33,457 nucleotides of DNA from Pseudonocardia sp. (GTDB lineage: Bacteria > Actinomycetota > Actinomycetes > Mycobacteriales > Pseudonocardiaceae). Below the pieces are notes generated by a model. It saw only the letters and a list, made by a program, of their open reading frames with translations, had not been told where the DNA came from and searched no databases. The stretch spans positions 1-33,457 of the forward strand of contig JAJAZD010000091.1 in the NCBI GenBank assembly GCA_026785945.1, given 5' to 3'. Shown here in pieces: positions 1 to 7,781 of this stretch. The first letter of the stretch is position 1; every line of letters starts with the position of its first letter. Made by a program: the position numbers and the translations under genes.

Positions 1-207
1 ACCGAGGACTACGTGTCCGGCCGTTTCGGCTGAGCCGGCCACGGTCCGGGGGGGGGCCCGCGCCCGGGGGGGGGCGGGGGCGCGCCGGCGCGGGCCCCCC
101 GCGGGGGGGGGGGGGGCGGGGGGGGGGGGGGGGGCCCCCCCGGGGGGGGGGGCCCCCCCCGGACCGTGGCCGGCTCAGCCGAAACGGCCGGACACGTAGT
201 CCTCGGT
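1..207. repeat. Artefactual inverted duplication at the contig end
   Basis: Bases 1-49 are the exact reverse complement of 159-207, which is the true 3' end of pstB. The 109 bases between them (50-158) are almost only G and C homopolymers. A hairpin whose loop is pure low-complexity G/C, sitting exactly at the end of a contig, is most easily explained as a sequencing or assembly artefact. I see no gene in 1-174. The reliable sequence starts at about base 159. Confidence 0.85.
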
Positions 208-954
208 GGCCTTCTCCGTAGGCGTGGAGAAGATCGTCTTGGTCTCGTTCATCTCCACCAGCTGCCCCGGCTTGCCGGTGCCCTCGATGTTGAAGAACCC
301 GGTGTAGTCACTGACGCGAGCCGCCTGCTGCATGTTGTGCGTGACGATCACGATCGTGTACTCGAGCTTCAGCTCGTTGATCAGGTCCTCGATGGCGAGC
401 GTCGAGATCGGGTCGAGTGCCGAGCACGGCTCGTCCATCAGGAGCACGTCGGGCTGCACCGCGATCGCGCGGGCGATGCACAGGCGCTGCTGCTGCCCGC
501 CCGACAGGCTCGAGCCGGGCTTGTCGAGGCGATCCTTGACCTCGTTCCACAGGTTCGCACCGCGAAGCGACTGCTCGACGAGGGTGTCGGTCGCTTCCTT
601 CTTCATCTTCTTGTTGTTCAGGCGCTGACCCGCGATGACGTTGTCGTAGATCGACATCGTCGGGAACGGGTTGGGGCGCTGGAACACCATGCCGATCTGG
701 CGGCGCACGTTCACCGGGTCGACGCCCGGGCCGTACAGGTCGACGCCGTCGAGTTCGAGCACACCCTCGACGCGCGCGCCGGGGATGACCTCGTGCATGC
801 GGTTGATCGACCGGAGGTAGGTCGACTTGCCGCATCCCGACGGACCGATCAATGCGGTCACGGCCTTGGGCCGGATGGCCATGTTGACGCCCTCGACCGC
901 GAGGAACGAGCCGTAGTAGATGCTGAGGTTCTTGGCGTCGATCGCTTTGCCCAC
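175..954 (-). CDS. pstB: Phosphate ABC transporter ATP-binding protein PstB
   Basis: This is the cytoplasmic ATPase of the high-affinity phosphate importer PstSCAB; it couples ATP hydrolysis to phosphate uptake through PstC/PstA. The 259-aa protein is full length for the family. The Walker A motif GPSGCGKST is at residues 37-45, the Q-loop lies near FQRPNPFP (91-98), the ABC signature LSGGQ is at 150-154, Walker B LLMDEP is at 171-176 and the H-loop histidine is H206. The FQRPNPFP stretch is typical of PstB rather than other ABC ATPases. The start is GTG at 954, 10 nt after the pstA stop, with AGGAA just upstream. It is the last gene of the operon before the artefactual contig end, so a downstream phoU cannot be judged. 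Confidence 0.97.
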   Translation of the reverse strand: MGKAIDAKNLSIYYGSFLAVEGVNMAIRPKAVTALIGPSGCGKSTYLRSINRMHEVIPGARVEGVLELDGVDLYGPGVDPVNVRRQIGMVFQRPNPFPTMSIYDNVIAGQRLNNKKMKKEATDTLVEQSLRGANLWNEVKDRLDKPGSSLSGGQQQRLCIARAIAVQPDVLLMDEPCSALDPISTLAIEDLINELKLEYTIVIVTHNMQQAARVSDYTGFFNIEGTGKPGQLVEMNETKTIFSTPTEKATEDYVSGRFG

Positions 955-964
955 TGTGTCGTTC

Positions 965-2050
965 CTATCGGGTCTTGGGGGCGAACGCCCGGGCGATCAG
1001 GCGGGCCGCGAGGTTCAACACCATGACGATGATGATCAGGATCAGCGCCGCGGTCCAGGCCCTGTCGATGTAGGGGTCCCGGGGTACGCCGGGGTTGGCG
1101 TAGGAGTTGTAGGCGAAGACCGGCAGCGTCGCCATGCGGCCGTCGAACGGGTTGAGGTTCACGTTGGCGACAAGCCCCACGGTGACCAGCAGCGGCGCTG
1201 TCTCACCGATCACCCGCGCGATCGCCAGCGTGATGCCCGAGGTGATGCCGGCGATCGACGTGGGGATCACGATCTTGATGATCGTGCGCCACTTGGGGAC
1301 GCCGAGCGCGTAGGACGCCTCGCGGAGCTCGTTGGGCACGATCTTGAGCATCTCCTCGGTGGCGCGCACGACCACCGGGATCATCAACACCGACAGCGCC
1401 ACGGATCCTGCGAACCCGAACCGGGCGCCGGGCCCGAGGAGGGCCGTGAACAGGGCGACCGCGAACAGGCCCGCCACGATCGACGGGATTCCGGTCATGA
1501 CGTCGACGAAGAACGTGATGGACCGCGCGAGCCTGCCCTTGCCGTACTCGACGAGGTAGACCGCCGTGAGCAGTCCGATCGGGATGGACATCACCGCGGC
1601 GAGCACCGTGACGATCAGGGTCCCGATGATGGCGTGGTAGGCGCCACCGCCCTCGCCGACGACACCGCGCATCGACGAGCCGAAGAACTCGGCGTCGAAC
1701 CGGGCCACACCGTTGGTGACGATCGTGAGGATCACCGATACGAGGGGGATCAGGGCCAGCGCGAACGCCGAGGTGACGACCGCCGTCACCAGCCGGTCGG
1801 TGGCCTTGCGGGAGCCCTCGACGGCGCGTGCGAGGACGTAGAGGGTGATCGTGAAGACGATCGCGGTGGCGATCACGAACAGCCCGATGTTGAAGCCGAT
1901 CAGGGCGACCAGTACCCCCACCACAACGGCGGCGGCGACCAGTACACCGGGCACGATCATGCGCGGAAGCTGTCCCTGCTTCTCCAGCGTGACGGGAGGC
2001 GCGGGGGCGATGTCGCGGTCGGGATCACGCTGGGTGGTGTCGATGGTCAT
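965..2050 (-). CDS. pstA: Phosphate ABC transporter permease PstA
   Basis: This is one of the two integral membrane subunits that form the phosphate channel. The 361-aa protein has a hydrophilic N-terminus (about residues 1-33), a block of closely spaced membrane segments, and then a binding-protein-dependent permease domain. The cytoplasmic coupling (EAA-type) loop is visible as [21 protein letters not shown] chose the ATG at 2050 because translation upstream in this frame is only shadow of pstC. This ATG overlaps the pstC stop by one base (TGATG), which implies translational coupling. The extra N-terminal hydrophobic segments make it longer than the E. coli protein. Confidence 0.95.
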   Translation of the reverse strand: MTIDTTQRDPDRDIAPAPPVTLEKQGQLPRMIVPGVLVAAAVVVGVLVALIGFNIGLFVIATAIVFTITLYVLARAVEGSRKATDRLVTAVVTSAFALALIPLVSVILTIVTNGVARFDAEFFGSSMRGVVGEGGGAYHAIIGTLIVTVLAAVMSIPIGLLTAVYLVEYGKGRLARSITFFVDVMTGIPSIVAGLFAVALFTALLGPGARFGFAGSVALSVLMIPVVVRATEEMLKIVPNELREASYALGVPKWRTIIKIVIPTSIAGITSGITLAIARVIGETAPLLVTVGLVANVNLNPFDGRMATLPVFAYNSYANPGVPRDPYIDRAWTAALILIIIVMVLNLAARLIARAFAPKTR

Positions 2051-3024
2051 CAGTTGGCCCCCGAGAACTCGCGGCGTCGGTTGATGATGAGGCGGGCGAG
2101 CGAGTTGACCGCCAGCGTGATGAGGAACAGCACCAGGCCCGACGCGATCAGCACGTTCACGTCGAGGCGGTTGGCCTCGGGGAACTGGAGGGCGATGTTG
2201 GCCGCGATGGTGGCCGGGTTGCCCGAGCCGATCAGGTTGAACGTGATGCCGCCCGACGCCGAGAGCACCAGTGCGACGGCCATGGTCTCGCCCAGAGCAC
2301 GGCCGAGGCCCAGCATCGCGCCGCTGATGATGCCGGAACGGCCGAAGGGCAGGACGGCCATCCGGATCATCTCCCAGCGGGTGGCGCCGAGCGCGAGCGC
2401 AGCCTCCTCGTGCAGCTTGGGCGTCTGCAGGAAGACCTCGCGCGACACCGCGGTGATGATCGGCAGGATCATCACCGCGAGCACGACACCCGCGATGAGC
2501 ATGGTGCGTCCGGTGCCCGACGCCGGGCCCGCGAACAGCGGGATCCACCCGAGGTAGGTCTCCAGCCAGATGAGCAGCGGGATCGAGGCGACCGCCAGTG
2601 TGCTCGCGCCCCACAGCCCGTACACGATGCTGGGGACGGCTGCGAGGAGGTCGATCACGTAGCCGAGTCCGGCGGCGATCCGACGAGGTGCGTAGTGGGT
2701 GATGAACAGGGCGACGGCCACTGCCAACGGTGTGGCGATGACCAGGGCGATCACGGCAGCCAGCAGCGTGCCGAACACGAGCGGGCCGATGTAGGCGACG
2801 AGCCCGTTGCCGCCGGGGATCTGGTCTGCCGGGGCCAGTAAGGCGGGGGTGGCCTCGATGACCAGGAATGCCGCAACCCCGGCGAGCACGACGAGGATGA
2901 GGATCCCCGCGCCCTTCGCCAGGCCCGAGAAGATCCGGTCGCCGGGCTGGACCACCGCCTTGTTCGCGTTGGTGGATCGGTCCGTGCCTGCGGGGGCGGG
3001 CCCCGGACTGGTGTCGATACTCAC
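2050..3024 (-). CDS. pstC: Phosphate ABC transporter permease PstC
   Basis: This is the partner permease of PstA in the phosphate importer. The 324-aa protein has a soluble N-terminus of about 35 residues, a first membrane segment around residues 38-60, and then the permease domain with the coupling loop HEEAALALGATRWEMIRMAVLP and the family phrase AAVPSIVYGLWG. The start is GTG at 3024, preceded by GGAAGG with a 6-nt gap. The stop shares one base with the pstA start. A 109-nt gap to pstS contains an inverted repeat (3067-3117). Confidence 0.96.
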   Translation of the reverse strand: MSIDTSPGPAPAGTDRSTNANKAVVQPGDRIFSGLAKGAGILILVVLAGVAAFLVIEATPALLAPADQIPGGNGLVAYIGPLVFGTLLAAVIALVIATPLAVAVALFITHYAPRRIAAGLGYVIDLLAAVPSIVYGLWGASTLAVASIPLLIWLETYLGWIPLFAGPASGTGRTMLIAGVVLAVMILPIITAVSREVFLQTPKLHEEAALALGATRWEMIRMAVLPFGRSGIISGAMLGLGRALGETMAVALVLSASGGITFNLIGSGNPATIAANIALQFPEANRLDVNVLIASGLVLFLITLAVNSLARLIINRRREFSGAN

Positions 3025-3066
3025 GTCATCCCTTCCGGCGATGATCGCGGAAATAGCAGGAAACCG

Positions 3067-3117
3067 GCCAGGAGGCCCTCGCGCCGTCCATGGTGACGAC
3101 TACCGGGGCCTCCTGGC
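3067..3117 (-). terminator. Stem-loop between pstS and pstC
   Basis: Perfect 12-bp arms (GCCAGGAGGCCC at 3067-3078 and its complement at 3106-3117) enclose a 27-nt loop. It lies between the pstS stop (3134) and the pstC start (3024), and no T-tract follows. The position suits a partial terminator or mRNA-stabilising element that lets the binding protein gene be expressed more than the permease genes. Such an element is common in binding-protein transport operons, but here its function is inferred. Confidence 0.5.
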
Positions 3118-3133
3118 TAGATGGTGTGCTGAT

Positions 3134-4255
3134 TCAGCTTGCGGCAGCGACGGCGTCGATGGCCGGCTGGAACTTGGTGCGCTGGGTGTCCGAGATGGGC
3201 GCGTTGCCCGCGTTGGCGGACGCGGCGGCCTGGCCCTCGGAGCTTGCGATGTAGTTCAGGTAGGACTTCACCGTATCGGCGACCGCGGCGTCCGCGTACT
3301 GGGTGCACGCAACCGTGTAGGAGACGAGCACGACGGGGTAGGTGCCCGACTCGGTCGTGTCCCGGGCGAGCTCGACGGCGAAGTTGTACTTGCCCTGACC
3401 CTCGACGGACGGCGAGGCCTCGACGATGGCCGCGGCGGCCTCGGGGGTCGGGTCGACGAACGCAGCGCCGACCCCCACGTCGACGGTGCCCAGGTCCTTG
3501 GCCTGACTCAGGTCGGCGTAGCCGATCGTGCCCTGGCCGCCGGAGATGGCGCCCACGACACCGGATGTGCCCTGAGCGGCCTCGCCGCCCGGGACCGGCC
3601 AGACACCGTCTGCCGGGTACGTCCAGTCCGCCGGGGCGGCGGCCGAGAGGTACTCGGTGAAGTTCTCGGTGGTACCCGACTCGTCCGAGCGGTTGACCGG
3701 GGTGATCGCCAGGTCCGGCAGGGCGACGCCGGCGTTCTCGGCGGCGATCGCCGGGTCGTTCCACTTGACGATCTGCTTGTTGAAGATCTTCGCGATCGTC
3801 GAGGCGGACATCTTCAGCGTGTCGACGCCGTCCAGGTTGAAGGCGATCGCGATCGGCGAGATGTAGAGCGGCATCTGGACGACGTTGTCCGGGCCACCGC
3901 ACACGGTCTGTGCCAGCGGCAGCTCCTCCTCGTCCAGCGCCGAGTCGGTGCCGGCGAACTGCACGCCACCCTCGGTGAACTGGGTGCGCCCGCCGCCGGA
4001 GCCCACGGCGTCGTAGGTGACGACCGCGTCCGCGGCGACCGCACTGAAGCCGGCGACCCAGGCCTCCATGGCCGCCTGCTGGGACGAGGCACCGGCACCG
4101 GCGATGGTGCCCGAGGCGGTGGCCGCGGCCGTGGAGCCGCCACCGGCCGGGGCGGGCTCGTTGGCCGCGCCGCAGCCGGCGAGAAGCAGTGCGCCACTGG
4201 TGGCAATGCCCACCGCAGCAATTCGAGCACGCGAGCCGTGCCGCAAGGTCTGCAC
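3134..4255 (-). CDS. pstS: Periplasmic-type phosphate-binding lipoprotein PstS
   Basis: This is the extracytoplasmic phosphate receptor that delivers phosphate to PstCA. The 373-aa protein has a lipoprotein signal peptide with lipobox LLAGC (C28 is the predicted lipid anchor), followed by an Ala/Gly/Pro/Ser/Thr-rich linker and a PBP-like domain. Phosphate-loop motifs typical of PstS are present: TYDAVGSGGGRTQF and SDESGTTENFTEYL. The GTG at 4255 is the chosen start because GGAGGA (4262-4267) lies 6 nt upstream. It is the first gene of pstSCAB, and the upstream region carries PHO-box-like repeats. Confidence 0.96.
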   Translation of the reverse strand: MQTLRHGSRARIAAVGIATSGALLLAGCGAANEPAPAGGGSTAAATASGTIAGAGASSQQAAMEAWVAGFSAVAADAVVTYDAVGSGGGRTQFTEGGVQFAGTDSALDEEELPLAQTVCGGPDNVVQMPLYISPIAIAFNLDGVDTLKMSASTIAKIFNKQIVKWNDPAIAAENAGVALPDLAITPVNRSDESGTTENFTEYLSAAAPADWTYPADGVWPVPGGEAAQGTSGVVGAISGGQGTIGYADLSQAKDLGTVDVGVGAAFVDPTPEAAAAIVEASPSVEGQGKYNFAVELARDTTESGTYPVVLVSYTVACTQYADAAVADTVKSYLNYIASSEGQAAASANAGNAPISDTQRTKFQPAIDAVAAAS

Positions 4256-4319
4256 CTTGATTCCTCCGTAGCTAGTTCACGAAATGGGCCACGCGGCTCT
4301 TGTGGCCGCACGGCGCGGA

Positions 4320-4325
4320 ACGCTA
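4320..4325 (-). promoter_or_regulatory. Candidate -10 element of the pstS promoter
   Basis: Read on the minus strand this is TAGCGT, a TANNNT-type actinobacterial -10. It lies downstream of the PHO-box-like repeats and about 65 nt before the pstS start. No good -35 is visible, as expected for an activator-dependent promoter. The call rests on pattern only. Confidence 0.3.
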
Positions 4326-4356
4326 GGCAGGCTCCATGGACGCACTCCCCCGTTCA

Positions 4357-4434
4357 GGTAAATGGAAGGTGAACACCTGAGCGGTCGTGAGACATCCCAC
4401 CGGAACGTGAACTGTCTGTGACCTCGCTGTGACC
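4357..4434 (-). promoter_or_regulatory. PHO-box-like direct-repeat array upstream of pstS
   Basis: On the minus strand three contiguous 11-nt units occupy 4424-4434 (GGTCACAGCGA), 4413-4423 (GGTCACAGACA) and 4402-4412 (GTTCACGTTCC). A second pair sharing the GTTCACC-type core lies nearer the gene, with heptamers at 4368-4374 (GTTCACC) and 4357-4363 (ATTTACC), again 11 nt apart. Known PhoP boxes of Streptomyces are 11-nt direct repeats with a GTTCACC-like core, so these are probable sites for a PhoP/RegX3-type phosphate-starvation regulator. No such regulator gene is in the window. Confidence 0.7.
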
Positions 4435-4489
4435 TGGGACTACGCGAGTGACAGAGTTCCCGCGGCGATGGCCGAGACGTGAACGGGAG

Positions 4490-5428
4490 TCAACGGACGT
4501 ACGAAACGTCTACGTCCCAACGGGTGAACCCGAGGTCGCGGTAGACACGGACGGCCGAAGCGTTGTCGGCCTCCACGTAGAGCATCACCTGGCTCAGCCC
4601 ACGGTCGCGGAGGTGCCGCAGCCCGGCCACCGTCAGCGCCGAGCCGAGCCGCCTGCCGCGTGCGCTCGGGTCGACCCCCAGGACGTAGACCTCACCGATC
4701 GGCTCGTGCGGATGTTCCCCGGAGCCGGACGCGCCGTGCACCTTGGTCCAATGGAAGCCCAGCAGATGGTCGTCGCCCTGGTCGACCGCGAGCAGGAAAC
4801 CGGCCGGGTCGAACCAAGTCTCGGCCTCCCGCAACTTCACCTGCTCCAGATCCCAACCGCCTTGCTCCGGATGCCAGTCGAATGCGGCGTTGTTGACGCG
4901 CAGGAACTCGGCCTCGGCGGCACCGACGACGAACGGCCGCAGCCGTACGCCGGGCACCGGCTCCGGCAACGGGAGAGGCGCCAGGAGACTGCGTCGCATC
5001 TGCAAGAGGACGCGCGCCCGCGTGAACCCGAGCCCGACCGCCAACGCCACCGCCCCCGGGTGCTCGCCGTGGGCCCACAGCCGCAGCCGCCGTCCCGCGG
5101 GGGAACCCGCCGCGGCCGTTCGGTCGAGCAGTGCACGCACGACGCGCCCACCCACCCCCGCACGCCGCTGCGCCGGATGCACCGCGAACTCACCCGCTCC
5201 ACCCGCCACGGGGTCGGTGACGTCGAGGTGCGCGAACGCCACCAGCGCACCGGTGGCGTCGCGGCCGAGCAGGTGCGCGGCCTCGTCGTCGCCGCCGCTG
5301 CGCAGATGCAACAGGACGTGCTCCGAGAGCGGAGCCGTGCCGTCGGCGTCGGAGACCGCCGACACCAGGGCATGCACCTCGGCGATCTCGGCCTCGTCCA
5401 ACCCGCCCGACCACGACAAATCGATCAC
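4490..5428 (-). CDS. mshD: Mycothiol synthase MshD
   Basis: MshD acetylates Cys-GlcN-Ins with acetyl-CoA, the last step of mycothiol synthesis, in the cytoplasm. The 312-aa protein is two GNAT acetyltransferase domains in tandem (about 1-150 and 160-312). The C-terminal catalytic domain holds the acetyl-CoA loop in GEVYVLGVDPSARGRRLGSA (from residue 245), followed by LYVEADNASAVRVYRDLGF, both close to the MshD family pattern. The N-terminal half carries a second, degenerate set (FAVHPAQRRAGVGGRVV). The GTG at 5428 has no Shine-Dalgarno but is preceded by a -10-like TAGCCT, so it looks leaderless. It lies 31 nt after glnR, the same order as in mycobacteria. Confidence 0.95.
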   Translation of the reverse strand: MIDLSWSGGLDEAEIAEVHALVSAVSDADGTAPLSEHVLLHLRSGGDDEAAHLLGRDATGALVAFAHLDVTDPVAGGAGEFAVHPAQRRAGVGGRVVRALLDRTAAAGSPAGRRLRLWAHGEHPGAVALAVGLGFTRARVLLQMRRSLLAPLPLPEPVPGVRLRPFVVGAAEAEFLRVNNAAFDWHPEQGGWDLEQVKLREAETWFDPAGFLLAVDQGDDHLLGFHWTKVHGASGSGEHPHEPIGEVYVLGVDPSARGRRLGSALTVAGLRHLRDRGLSQVMLYVEADNASAVRVYRDLGFTRWDVDVSYVR

Positions 5429-5435
5429 CCGACCC

Positions 5436-5441
5436 AGGCTA
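5436..5441 (-). promoter_or_regulatory. Leaderless promoter -10 of mshD
   Basis: TAGCCT on the minus strand ends 7 nt before the mshD GTG, the spacing that places the transcription start on the start codon. A CTGAC sequence about 17-18 nt further upstream, overlapping the glnR stop codon, could be the -35. The GTG has no ribosome binding site, which supports leaderless initiation. Confidence 0.5.
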
Positions 5442-5459
5442 CCGCCGGCCGGGAGGGAG

Positions 5460-6242
5460 TCAGGCCATTCCCGCGACGCCCGACACGCGGACGGAGGGCA
5501 CCCGATGGGTGTCCCCGCCGTCGTCCCCGGGGTCCCCGGACCTGTCCCTCACGACGGCCGGCACCGCCAGCGACCCGCGGCTGGGCCGCACGAACTTGTA
5601 TCCGACGTTGCGCACGGTGCCGATCATCTGGTCGTGCTCGGTACCGAGCTTGGCGCGCAGACGTCGGACATGGACGTCCACCGTGCGGGTGCCGCCGAAG
5701 AAGTCGTACCCCCACACCTCCTGCAGCAGTTGGGCGCGGGTGAACACCCGCCCGGCGTGCTGCGCGAGGTACTTGAGCAGCTCGAACTCCTTGTAGGTGA
5801 GCTCGAGGAGCCGCCCGCGCAACCGCGCGGCGTACGTGGCCTCGTCGATCACCAGCTCGCCCAGCACGAGGGCGCCGCTGTCGCGGCCCGTCTCGGCGCC
5901 CGGACGGGACTTCAGCAGCCGTAGCCGGGCGTCCACCTCGGCCGGACCGGCACCGGGCAGGAGGATCTCGTCCACCGCCCACTCGCCCGACACGGCCACC
6001 AGACCACCTTCGGTGAGCACCGCGACCACGGGTACGTCCATGCCGGTGCTTCCGAGCAGGCGGCACAGGCTGCGCGCGGCCACGAGATCGGTACGCGCGT
6101 CGACGAGGACGGCGTCGTGCGGCCCGGCGTCCAGCAACGCGGCGACCTCGGGCGCCGCCGTCCGGACTCCGTGCGGCAACAGCGTCAGCGCCGGCAACAC
6201 CGATCCCGGATCGGGGTCGGCCGTCAGCAGAAGGAGTTCCAC
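5460..6242 (-). CDS. glnR: GlnR, OmpR-type nitrogen response regulator
   Basis: GlnR is the orphan response regulator that controls nitrogen assimilation genes (glnA, amtB, nir and others) in actinobacteria. The 260-aa protein has a receiver domain (about 1-110, with VDART around D48 and [32 protein letters not shown]-like family phrasing at 78-109) and an OmpR winged helix (about 122-220; [20 protein letters not shown] and [16 protein letters not shown]). A loose tail of about 40 residues follows. The open frame extends to 6476, but the family start is VELLLLT. The GTG at 6242 has GAGGAG 6 nt upstream and is chosen. The gene is divergent from lmeA and directly precedes mshD. Confidence 0.93.
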   Translation of the reverse strand: MELLLLTADPDPGSVLPALTLLPHGVRTAAPEVAALLDAGPHDAVLVDARTDLVAARSLCRLLGSTGMDVPVVAVLTEGGLVAVSGEWAVDEILLPGAGPAEVDARLRLLKSRPGAETGRDSGALVLGELVIDEATYAARLRGRLLELTYKEFELLKYLAQHAGRVFTRAQLLQEVWGYDFFGGTRTVDVHVRRLRAKLGTEHDQMIGTVRNVGYKFVRPSRGSLAVPAVVRDRSGDPGDDGGDTHRVPSVRVSGVAGMA

Positions 6243-6591
6243 GCGGTCTCCTCTCCACCAGAGGACGGCCTCTGGGCCCCTGGGTAAGCGCCGGGAACCG
6301 ACGCGCCCGGTCGGCGCGCCTCGTCCGATGACGGCGGGCGACGATGACTCACCGTTCACATCCGTGTGACCCTGTCGGAACGCCACCACACGTATCGGTG
6401 CAGGATAACCCGGTGGACGCCCGCCCGCGTAGATGCGAGCGAACGCGAAACGGGACCGCCGCGAGAGCTGCGGCACATCGCACCCCGCGACCCCGTCCGA
6501 GTGAGAGGCCGCCCGTCGGGTCCGGCGGTCCCGGCTCTACCGTCGTCGTGACGGGCCGGCATCTCGCCGGGCGGCAGTGCTCGGAGGTCGG
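6243..6591. other. Divergent intergenic region glnR / lmeA-like gene
   Basis: This 349-nt gene-free stretch holds the glnR ribosome binding site (6249-6254) and the lmeA GGAGG (6583-6587). At 6354-6371 there is an imperfect inverted repeat. On the minus strand it contains GGTCACACGGA (6361-6371), which resembles single units of the PHO-box array of pstS. I see no convincing -10/-35 pair and no small gene. Confidence 0.4.
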
Positions 6592-7374
6592 ATGAGGCGC
6601 CTGGTCATCGGGCTGCTCGTGCTCGCCGGACTGCTCGTGACAGCCGATTTCGGTGCGGCCGCGCTCGCGGAGTCGGCCGTGTCGCGACAGATGCGCGAGC
6701 AGCTCGCCCTCCCCGACGATCCATCGGTCCGGATCAACGGCTTCCCGTTCCTGACCCAGGCTCTCGCCGGGCGCTACTCCAGCATCGACATCGACGCCGA
6801 GCGGATCACGGTCGGTGACCTGCGGGAGGTGCAGATCAACGCCCGGCTCGACGACGTCGCCGCACCTCTGCCGATGCTGCTGGGCTCCGGACCGAAGTCG
6901 TTGCTGGTGACGCGGGCCGAGGGCAGCGTCCGCATCGGGGCGAACGACGTCGAGCGCCTCGTCCCCGGGCTGACGGGCACGCGCATCGAGACCGTCGACG
7001 CCGACGCGCTGGCGCAGGCCGTCGAGGAGGGAGGGGATGCGTCGCTCGCCGACATCGACCCCGACCGCGCAGCCCGGTTCGTCGGCACCTACACCCTGCT
7101 CGGGCAGGAGCTCGAGGTCGCCGTCATCGCGGTCCTGGAGCTGACCGACGGGCAGGCCGAGATCGCGCCACGCGACGTGCGCCTCGCCGACGGGACCCCG
7201 CTGCCGATCCCCTCGTCCGCCCAACGCGCGATCCTGGGCCGGTTCTCCGTGCCCATCGACACCGGCTCGCTCCCGTTGCAGGTCACCCCGCGCACGTTCC
7301 TCGCGCGCGAGGGGATGCTGGAGATCAGCGGAACCGCGTCCGACCTGGTCCTGGGCGCGCCCACCCCCGCCTGA
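6592..7374 (+). CDS. LmeA-like DUF2993 exported protein
   Basis: This 260-aa protein starts with a signal or anchor segment (RRLVIGLLVLAGLLVTADFG, residues 2-21) followed by a DUF2993 domain with the typical start AALAESAVSRQMREQLALP and FPFLTQALAGRY. In mycobacteria the gene at this position (Rv0817c, beside glnR) is LmeA, a phospholipid-binding envelope protein that helps lipomannan elongation, so a role in cell-envelope glycolipid assembly outside the membrane is likely. The ATG at 6592 has GGAGG 4 nt upstream; a GTG 15 nt earlier (6577) is possible but less likely. Its position, not only the domain, supports the LmeA identity. Confidence 0.75.
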   Translation: MRRLVIGLLVLAGLLVTADFGAAALAESAVSRQMREQLALPDDPSVRINGFPFLTQALAGRYSSIDIDAERITVGDLREVQINARLDDVAAPLPMLLGSGPKSLLVTRAEGSVRIGANDVERLVPGLTGTRIETVDADALAQAVEEGGDASLADIDPDRAARFVGTYTLLGQELEVAVIAVLELTDGQAEIAPRDVRLADGTPLPIPSSAQRAILGRFSVPIDTGSLPLQVTPRTFLAREGMLEISGTASDLVLGAPTPA

Positions 7375-7443
7375 CCGGATCGACGTGGGGGCTCGTCCGT
7401 TCCGCCGGCCGGGACTCCGCTCCCACGAACCGGGAACCTCGGA

Positions 7444-7449
7444 TACTCT
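7444..7449 (+). promoter_or_regulatory. Leaderless promoter -10 of the cysteine leader peptide
   Basis: TACTCT (TANNNT) ends 7 nt before the GTG of the leader peptide at 7457, so transcription should begin at or next to that GTG. No Shine-Dalgarno precedes the GTG. Known mycobacterial cysteine-attenuator leaders are likewise leaderless. Confidence 0.55.
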
Positions 7450-7456
7450 CGGTGTC

Positions 7457-7531
7457 GTGTTCTGGCCGCTGACCCGACGACGCGCAGTAGACCTGTGCCG
7501 CGTCGGCAGCAGCCTGTGTCGCGCCTCCTGA
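7457..7531 (+). CDS. Probable cysteine-responsive leader peptide of cysA2-sseC
   Basis: A 24-codon reading frame starts at GTG and ends at TGA, with the core RRRAVDLCRVGSSLCR. Actinobacterial leader peptides in front of sulfur genes share an R-x-x-x-[IV]-D-L-x-R-V-x-S-x-L-C pattern, and the M. smegmatis Ms5788A-type leaders act as cysteine-responsive attenuators in front of the same operon. Two Cys codons (TGC at 7496, TGT at 7517) lie just before a stem-loop that overlaps the stop codon. The presumed role is in cis: ribosomes slow at Cys codons when charged tRNA-Cys is scarce, which changes the downstream mRNA structure or Rho access and raises cysA2-sseC expression. The pattern match is strong; the mechanism here is inferred. 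Confidence 0.75.
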   Translation: MFWPLTRRRAVDLCRVGSSLCRAS

Positions 7532-7580
7532 GCATCCGGCGCACGCACGCGACGTGCGCAACCCCCGCACGCCTCAGGAG
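7525..7580 (+). promoter_or_regulatory. Attenuator-type stem-loop downstream of the leader peptide
   Basis: CTCCTGAG (7525-7532, containing the leader stop codon) pairs perfectly with CTCAGGAG (7573-7580). The loop holds a second perfect 7-bp stem, GCGCACG/CGTGCGC. A ribosome paused on the Cys codons or at the stop would cover the left arm. The right arm is purine-rich and could be a masked ribosome binding site, although the cysA2 start lies 200 nt further on. The 7581-7781 spacer contains no T-rich intrinsic terminator, so Rho-dependent control is possible. Confidence 0.5.
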
Positions 7581-7781
7581 ATGCCCCATCCCACGCCGCG
7601 CCGATACACCCGTCGATCCGCGTATCTCCGCGGGCCTGACCACCACCGCCGTCCCGTACCGGCGCCCGATCCGTGCCCGGTCGGAGCCACCCTCGCGCCC
7701 ACGCCCGGGGCGCCGGCCGTCCGCCGTCGTCCACGGATCCGCCACGAACCGCCGGAAATCCAACACACAGGGAGCAACCGC

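Noticed and set aside
920-2557. Long plus-strand frame opposite pstA/pstC (545 codons)
   Set aside because: It is antisense to well-conserved transporter genes, its composition is Arg/Asp/His/Gly-rich as expected from the complementary strand of GC-rich codons, and it matches no family.
7433-7456. ECF-type promoter from the GGAACC at 7433-7438
   Set aside because: The matching -10 would fall on the leader peptide start codon; the TACTCT leaderless promoter explains the spacing better.
7554-7781. N-terminal extension of the sulfurtransferase
   Set aside because: The frame is open, but the sequence is Arg/Pro-rich noise, overlaps the leader stem-loop, and the family start MSRQDVLV has its own ribosome binding site.
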